The notes under the pieces are model-generated. The model saw nothing but the letters and a program-made list of their open reading frames with translations. It ran no database searches and was not told the origin of the DNA. Of a stretch of 21,683 bases of DNA, positions 20,358-21,683 are shown piece by piece. The position numbers were made by a program, and so were the translations under genes. The stretch is taken from positions 1-21,683 of IMG/VR virus record IMGVR_UViG_3300007734_000463. The stretch is one strand, 5' to 3'. The DNA is from a virus. The first letter of the stretch is position 1. The number at the start of each line of letters is the position of its first letter.

Positions 20358-21122
20358 ATGCCTAGTACTCTTACAAGTAATCTTCAAACTGGTGGTGCTC
20401 AATACCAGACTGCTATTAGAAATAGTCAGAATGCTGTGAGTAGTCTTCTTAATCAGGCTGGTATTATTATGCCGGGTGGTGGTGCTGCTAGTGGTGTTGG
20501 TGGTGCGTTTGATCCGTATAATATGATTAGTGGTACTATGTCTCCTGAGGATCTTGCTAAGACGATTGCTGGTACGTCGTATGGTGCTGAGGGTGCGTAT
20601 AGTGAGGCTTATCAGGCTGGTGGTAATATTGCTGCTGAGCAGGCTATGCAGTCGCGTAGTCGTGGTCTTGGTGGTGGTGGTCTGGCTGCTCAGCGTCAAG
20701 AGTTGGCTCTTATGCAGACTCAGGGCGGTGCTGCTGATGTTACTAAGGGTCTTGTTCAGGGTCTTGGGGAGCAGTATGGTATTAGTCAACAGGCTAATCT
20801 AGATGAGATACAGAGGCGGGCTGATGCTAAAACAGCGGCTGCTAATCTTGCTGCTGAGAGGGGTACTATTACTAATCCTAATCTTCCGACTACAATTATT
20901 TCTGTTGCTGATCGTGCAAATTATACAAAGAAGGGTACTCCACGGGGTTCTGATGTTCCTAAGAATCCTAAACCGGGACAGCCGTATAAGGGTGATGGTG
21001 GAGTAAGTTTTGTGTATCGTCCTCAGGGGCCTAAGGGTCCGGGTTGGTATACTAAGGGGTCTAATACGGCGGCTGGTTCTGGTCCAGGCCCTATTATTCC
21101 TCCGGGAACAACAGGAATATAA
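20358..21122 (+). CDS. Ala/Gly-rich putative internal virion (ejection) protein, 254 aa
   Basis: Starts one base after the previous stop; AAGAAG upstream. Residues 1-30 begin MPSTLTSNLQTGGAQYQTAI. The centre is rich in Ala, Gly, Gln and Ser with helical stretches (GYGAEGAYSEAYQAGG-like, LALMQTQGGAADVTKGLVQG, LDEIQRRADAKTAAANLAAE), and the end is Pro/Gly-rich (RPQGPKGPGWYTKGS...). In podovirus-like genomes this position, after fibres, with low-complexity helical Ala/Gly/Gln sequence, is typical of ejection/internal core proteins. No lytic motif is visible. Function is inference from place and composition. Confidence 0.5.
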   Translation: MPSTLTSNLQTGGAQYQTAIRNSQNAVSSLLNQAGIIMPGGGAASGVGGAFDPYNMISGTMSPEDLAKTIAGTSYGAEGAYSEAYQAGGNIAAEQAMQSRSRGLGGGGLAAQRQELALMQTQGGAADVTKGLVQGLGEQYGISQQANLDEIQRRADAKTAAANLAAERGTITNPNLPTTIISVADRANYTKKGTPRGSDVPKNPKPGQPYKGDGGVSFVYRPQGPKGPGWYTKGSNTAAGSGPGPIIPPGTTGI

Positions 21123-21150
21123 ATAATGATTTTATTTAAGGAGGTTAAAT

Positions 21151-21683
21151 ATGGCTAAGCCTAAACTTACTCAGGCTCAGAAGGATCGTAAGTTTGCAAA
21201 CAGGTATGCTGATAGGCAGGGTCGTCCTTATCGTATGGCGGCTCGTGCTGCTGAGGATGATGCTGCTCGTGGTATGACGGATGCTCAGATTGAAGCGTTG
21301 TATGGTACGCAGTATGATACTGCTGCACAAATTGCTGGTACAATTGGTTCTTCTGCGGGTATGGCTGCTGGTAATGCTTCTAGTATTCTTGGTGGTCTTG
21401 TTGGTGCTCTTCCGGGTGCTGGTTCGTATGATGTTACTGGTTTGTTGGCGGATTATACTAATGCTAATGCGGCTAATGCTGATCTTGGTAAGGTGTTTGG
21501 GGCTGCTTTGACGGCTGATATTGGTACTGCTAGGGGTGCTGGTCTTGCTGTTGCTGGTGGTCGTAGGGATGAGCGTTCTGATAAGTTGAATGCTGAGGCT
21601 CGTGCTCTTCAGATGCAGGGTGATGTTGCTGCTTCTGATTATTTGACTCCTCTTAATAATATTCTTGCTACTCGTGCTGCTCG
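21151..21683 (+). CDS. Ala/Gly-rich putative internal virion protein (3' part beyond window edge)
   Basis: AAGGAGG and six bases precede the ATG at 21151; the frame runs off the right edge (about 177 residues). Begins MAKPKLTQAQKDRKFANRYA, then GRPYRMAARAAEDDAARGMT, and becomes Ala/Gly/Leu-rich helical (TAAQIAGTIGSSAGMAAGNA). It shares composition with the preceding protein and is likely also an internal/ejection protein. The full length and any enzymatic domain are unseen. Confidence 0.55.
   Translation, partial: MAKPKLTQAQKDRKFANRYADRQGRPYRMAARAAEDDAARGMTDAQIEALYGTQYDTAAQIAGTIGSSAGMAAGNASSILGGLVGALPGAGSYDVTGLLADYTNANAANADLGKVFGAALTADIGTARGAGLAVAGGRRDERSDKLNAEARALQMQGDVAASDYLTPLNNILATRAA

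Overview
The window is a piece of a tailed double-stranded DNA phage genome. It carries a large terminase, portal, scaffold, HK97-type capsid, tail-hub, collar and fibre genes in conserved order. No tape measure, tail sheath or tail tube gene is visible, and the portal is followed by a tail-adaptor plus large nozzle/hub-like pair. That layout suggests a short-tailed (podovirus-like) virion. No integrase, RNA polymerase, tRNA or CRISPR is seen. The DNA is AT-leaning, and both arms have T-rich coding strands with many T-ending codons. The host cannot be named from the sequence: the DUF6321-like gene points to aquatic phages, and the ArdC/DUF3846 content fits many hosts.

Layout. (1) Positions 1-5216, all on the minus strand: sixteen tightly packed, mostly small early-type genes read leftward, many with ATGA or TAATG overlaps. 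Recognisable members are a zinc-ribbon protein, an ArdC-type antirestriction protein, a DUF3846 protein, a conserved unknown and, cut by the left edge, a PD-(D/E)XK nuclease of the RecB/Cas4 type. A near-consensus sigma70 promoter (TTGACA-N17-TACACT) at 1193-1221 starts a second leftward unit. (2) Positions 5217-5916: a 700-bp gene-free divergent control region. (3) Positions 5917-21683, plus strand: virion genes in order: structural protein, RanBP2-type zinc-finger mini-protein, TerL, two small genes, portal, HTH/TerS-like protein, scaffold, major capsid protein, a GC-rich hairpin, four small genes, adaptor, 896-aa hub, collar protein, repeat-bearing fibre, small collar-like protein, and two Ala/Gly-rich putative internal virion proteins (the last cut by the right edge).

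The most unusual feature is RNA-structural. Three 48-nt hairpins (2927-2974, 3936-3983, 5233-5280) share a constant loop and outer stem but differ in the middle stem by fully compensated base changes, and each sits directly before the ribosome site of a leftward gene. The zinc-ribbon gene 4785-5216 is itself almost completely tiled with short perfect hairpins with 3-nt loops, most of them C-GAA-G in the sense strand. The adjacent non-coding stretch 5298-5670 is a back-to-back array of about a dozen more hairpins with unrelated stems. Two further leftward genes have their ribosome site inside a triloop hairpin. Together this looks like a dedicated structured-RNA layer on the early transcript, of unknown function. 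Candidate roles (inference) are RNase III-type processing, mRNA stabilisation, translation control or host-nuclease/defence evasion.
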